In this document: positions 60,672 through 64,000 of the stretch, piece after piece
Layout: the number at the start of each line of letters is the position of its first letter
How positions within the stretch are numbered: the first letter of the stretch is position 1
NCBI RefSeq assembly: GCF_047495875.1
Contig: NC_092460.1
Span: 434,001 to 498,000 of the forward strand
Direction of reading: 5' to 3'
DNA: 64,000 bases
DNA from: Pithys albifrons albifrons
Taxonomy: Eukaryota > Chordata > Aves > Passeriformes > Thamnophilidae
Notes under the pieces: generated by a model
Databases searched by the model: none
What the model was told of the DNA's origin: nothing
What the model saw: the letters and a program-made list of their open reading frames with translations, nothing else
Position numbers and translations under genes: made by a program

Positions 60672-61214
60672 AGACTGCTCAGCTGTGTTGGGGACAGGGT
60701 GGATGGAACATGTGACTGCTCCTCTGTGCTGGGGATGGGATGGATGGGATGTGTGACTGCTCCTCTGTGCTGGGGATGGGATGGATGGGATGTGTGACTG
60801 CTCCTCTGTGCTGGGGATGGGATGGATGGGATGTGTGACTGCTCCTCTGTGCTGGGGATGGGATGGATGGGATGTGTGACTGCTCCTCTGTGCTGGGGAT
60901 GGGATGGATGGGATGTGTGACTGCTCCTCTGTGCTGGGGATGGGATGGATGGGATGTGTGACTGCTCCTCTGTGCTGGGGATGGGATGGATGGGATGTGT
61001 GACTGCTCCTCTGTGCTGGGAATGGGATGGATGGGATGTGTGGCTGCTCCTCTGTGCTGGGGATGGGATGGATGGAACGTGTGGCTGCTCCTCTGTGCTG
61101 GGGATGGGATGGATGGGATGTGTGGCTGCTCCTCTGTGCTGGGGATGGGATGGATGGGATGTGTGACTGCTCCTCTGTGCTGGGGATGGGATGTGTGGCT
61201 GCTCCTCTGTGCTG
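60672..61214. repeat. 41-bp minisatellite in PLXND1 intron 1
   Basis: About 13 head-to-tail copies of a 41-bp unit that reads GACTGCTCCTCTGTGCTGGG followed by GATGGGATGGATGGGATGTGT. The first copy is degenerate (AGCTGTGTTGGGGACAGGG). Several 3' copies carry GGCTGCTCC instead of GACTGCTCC, and the last complete one lacks 9 bp of the GGATGGGAT part (about 61168-61199). Since 41 is not a multiple of three and the unit lacks stops in one orientation, the minus strand shows a spurious 235-codon Ser/His/Pro-rich frame. Confidence 0.97.
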
Positions 61215-64000
61215 TGGCGGGGTGGTCGAGTCCAGGACATAAACCCCAGGCTAAGTCCCAGGCCCTAGTGAAGCTACAAGCTCATGTTTAGATCTGCAGG
61301 CATGGAACCCAGCTGGCACTGTGCCAGCTGCTGGAACAAGGCTGCCCCGTTCTGGGCCTGAACCACTGGGGGGTCATTGCTGTGACAAGACACCTGCAGC
61401 TTATGCATTGCAAGTGACACTGGAATATAAATATTTCAATTCTAACCCAGAAGCAAAATTGCCTAGAAATCCAGATTTTGAAAACACATACCTGTTATTT
61501 GAAGGAAATTTGGAACTTGCGTTCCCATTTCTGTCTCGTCTCTGTTTAAGGCATTTTGCTGCTGCAAACAACTCCCTCCTGAAGCAGAAGCAGATTTTCA
61601 TCCCCTGTCTGCTGCCTGCTGCCAACATCCAGCAAGCCATGAGCTGCCTGTGGCCACGTACCATCATCTCTGGAGGGTCACCTAATTAAAAGGGGTCCAT
61701 TGAAAACCTGGCACACTCCTGAAAATGGCTGTATTTGGAACGATGGTTTTAGGAAGGGTTGGGAAAATTTTACAGTATAATGATAGCAATCCATGAAGAT
61801 GGGCAGAAGTGAAAGAGGAGGGCATTTAATGGGATATTAAATAGCAGTTTCCAAAGTTGTTTGGCTCGTGAGTCCCTGTCACTCTTCAGTCTGTCTCACA
61901 GACCCAGATGTTCTGGCTGAGACACACCTGGACCAGTGTGCTGGTGTGTGTGGTTCCTTGGAGAGTGGTGGACCCAAGCCTGGGAACTGACTCACACAAG
62001 ACACAGGCTCAGGTTGGGCTTTTGGCAATTTGTGTAAAAGGTCATTAAATGGGAGGGAGTCGGCAGGTAAATATCTGCTCCAGGGACATAAATCCACATC
62101 TGGAGAACACCTGACACGGGTGACATCTTTGCCTCACTTGTTCGTTTGATTTCTGCATGTCCCTGGGGCAAGCCAAGGGGAGAAGGGCTGGGATGGGTCT
62201 TCTGTGCATCCCTTCTGGGATTCCCAACCAGGACACTGCTCTGGGTGGAATGCCAGCAGCCTCTGTGCTGTGGCTGTCTGACTAGAACAGTGACTTGGCC
62301 ACTGTCACATAAGCTGCTGGACAAGGGTGCCAAGCTTTTGGAGGAGCTGAGGCTGCAGTGTTACATCCCTGGGATCTCCTAACTGTAGTGTCATTCCTTG
62401 CTGAGATTTGGTATCACAGCAAGCTTTTCTAAAAGCTTTGAAAACAGCAGTTTCTACAAATCTTGAAGACAAAATACAAAATGGTAGAGAAAAGGAAACC
62501 CTTCCATACTGTAACCAAATCAGAGTGGTGCCCAGTTGCTGAATCCAGTAGGATTGATTTGTAACAACTTTTGAAATTATTACAATGATACAAATATTAT
62601 TATCCTAATTCCCTAACTGAGAGGGGAACAGTGTGGGGAGGGAGGACCTCCAGAGATGAAGCTGTAGAGATGTCAACAGGCACAGTGCTTTCAGGCCTTT
62701 GCTTTGTGCAGGTGCCCCCTGCAAGAGGAGACAGTCTGTGAGTGTGAGTGCTGGCCATGGAGCCTGGCTCACACCTTCAGCCTTTGCACTTCCATAACAG
62801 ACTGATTCTTTACTTGAATTTCCTCTGTCCCCAGACTGAGGGCAGGGGTTAGAGTGGAAAAAGGCTCTGTATGGCTTGGTCGCTTCTGCATTTGGAGTGC
62901 TCAGTTAATGAGAAAAAGGAGTTTTATTAACCTTTCCATGTCAGATTTCCCCAGAGGGCTGGGTGCTGGGGCTGCAGAGCAGGCACTGCTGTTGCGTTTC
63001 CTGGGCTCTGTGCTGGGCTGTGGAGTGGGCAGTGCCCAGGGGGACAGCACTGTGCCACCTCACTGCTGCTCAGGGGCAGCTTTTACTGAGGATGTGTAAG
63101 GGAAGAGTGGAGTTCTGCTCGTTATCTCGGGCTTTAATTGATTCAGCAGAACTAATGAGGAAAATACAGGAAAACATTTTACTATTAACTATTGCTAAAT
63201 GAAACAGATTTGAACTGACACATGCATAAGACCAGTTGTGTTAGGTAAGTTGTTACTTTAATGGATGCTTTTTCCAGCCCAGACTTGCACAGATAACCCT
63301 TCAGAACACTTTCAGCATGTGAAGTGCTAAGTGTTAGTACTAGCAATAATAAAATAATAACACCCATAGATCGAGGAGCCAAACTTACAGTTCACCAGGG
63401 ATTCCTTGCTGTGGGAAGGAGTTTGAATAGTCTGAGATTGGTTACTGAAGCCAAAGCTCAACATAAATGAGAAACACAACTTGAGTGGTGGAGGGGGGGG
63501 GCTCTCCCAAGGAAAGAGCAGCTAAGAAATTACAGACTGAATAAACCAAGTGTCTTACTCTGAGCAGTTTCGAAGGGGGAGACATTTGTTGGGCTGCTGA
63601 GCAGGAGTGGGTGTCCTTGAGATGAGGCACACTTGGCTGATCAGCTCAGCCCCTTGGCCCTAGGGAGCAGGAAGAGGAGCAGAGTTTCCACTGGGGGTGA
63701 ATTTAAAGGACATGCAAGCTCTTACTGCTCAAACACACGCTGTTCTGACTGTGACAACCCCTTTGGAGTCTGTTGTTTGTTAATCCCTCTGCTTGCCTAT
63801 TCCTGAGGGATTTGATTGTATAATCTCAAGTATTGTATTTAATGCAGGATGAAGGCTAACATAATAAGCCTGACCAGTCTTCCTGGCAGCATGAAGGATG
63901 TGCAATTTTAGTAAAAAGACTGCTATTTTTTCATGTTTCTCCACTTAGAGCAGTTCCCCGTGCTGTTGCACGTGCTGCTTCAGTGCCCTGCTGGGGGAAG
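61215..64000 (+). other. PLXND1: PLXND1 intron 1, distal part within the window
   Basis: Unique intronic sequence to the window end. A G-run (63487-63496) and AT-rich patches are present. No exon that would continue plexin-D1 after residue 450 is found, so the intron is longer than 9.7 kb. Confidence 0.65.

Noticed and set aside
60533..61240. 235-codon minus-strand frame of Ser/His/Pro repeats
   Set aside because: Explained by the 41-bp minisatellite, where one strand lacks stops in all phases.
1..64000. A new defence, biosynthetic or mobile gene system
   Set aside because: The only protein-coding genes recognised are TMCC1 and PLXND1; the remaining structure is introns, intergenic DNA, retroelement fragments and tandem arrays.

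Overview
The window is vertebrate nuclear DNA, almost certainly from a bird. It has split genes with GT-AG introns, CpG-island promoters, CR1 retrotransposon copies with the usual avian 3' end, and the gene order TMCC1 then PLXND1 on the same strand, as known on human 3q. I cannot name the species. There is no bacterial, plasmid or viral gene system, no tRNA or rRNA gene and no CRISPR array that I can see.

Layout. 1-4630: probably TMCC1 intron or upstream DNA with no exon I can recognise. 4631-6906: a GC-rich minisatellite built from mixed 11- and 12-bp units. It runs straight into a CpG island (about 6905-7150) that holds a candidate TMCC1 first coding exon (7077-7142). 7143-15290: intron containing two decayed CR1 copies. 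15290-15730: a second CpG island with another candidate first coding exon (15667-15705). 16346-25992: the three shared TMCC1 coding exons (16346-17280, 23107-23242, 25678-25992), followed by a long 3' UTR reaching about 29850. 29850-52240: intergenic DNA holding a C-rich/G-rich array (32801-34134), a CpG island with two tandem CTCF-like motifs (34151-34222), a second GC-rich block near 35560-36050 and a 1.8-kb pentanucleotide array (40905-42726). 52240-54620: the PLXND1 CpG island with its first coding exon (52895-54244), which encodes the signal peptide and most of the sema domain. 54245-64000: the start of PLXND1 intron 1, with an ancient MIR-like SINE and a 41-bp minisatellite. The second PLXND1 exon is not in the window.

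Function. TMCC1 is an ER membrane protein with coiled coils and a C-terminal membrane hairpin. PLXND1 is a plasma-membrane semaphorin receptor. The two are neighbours by conserved synteny, not by pathway. Most long open frames elsewhere come from the tandem arrays or from GC-rich DNA. The points most worth following up are the tandem CTCF motifs at the edge of the G-rich array, the minisatellite joined to the TMCC1 alternative promoter, the two alternative TMCC1 N-termini (one very rich in cysteine) and the bird-specific Ala/Pro expansions in PLXND1.
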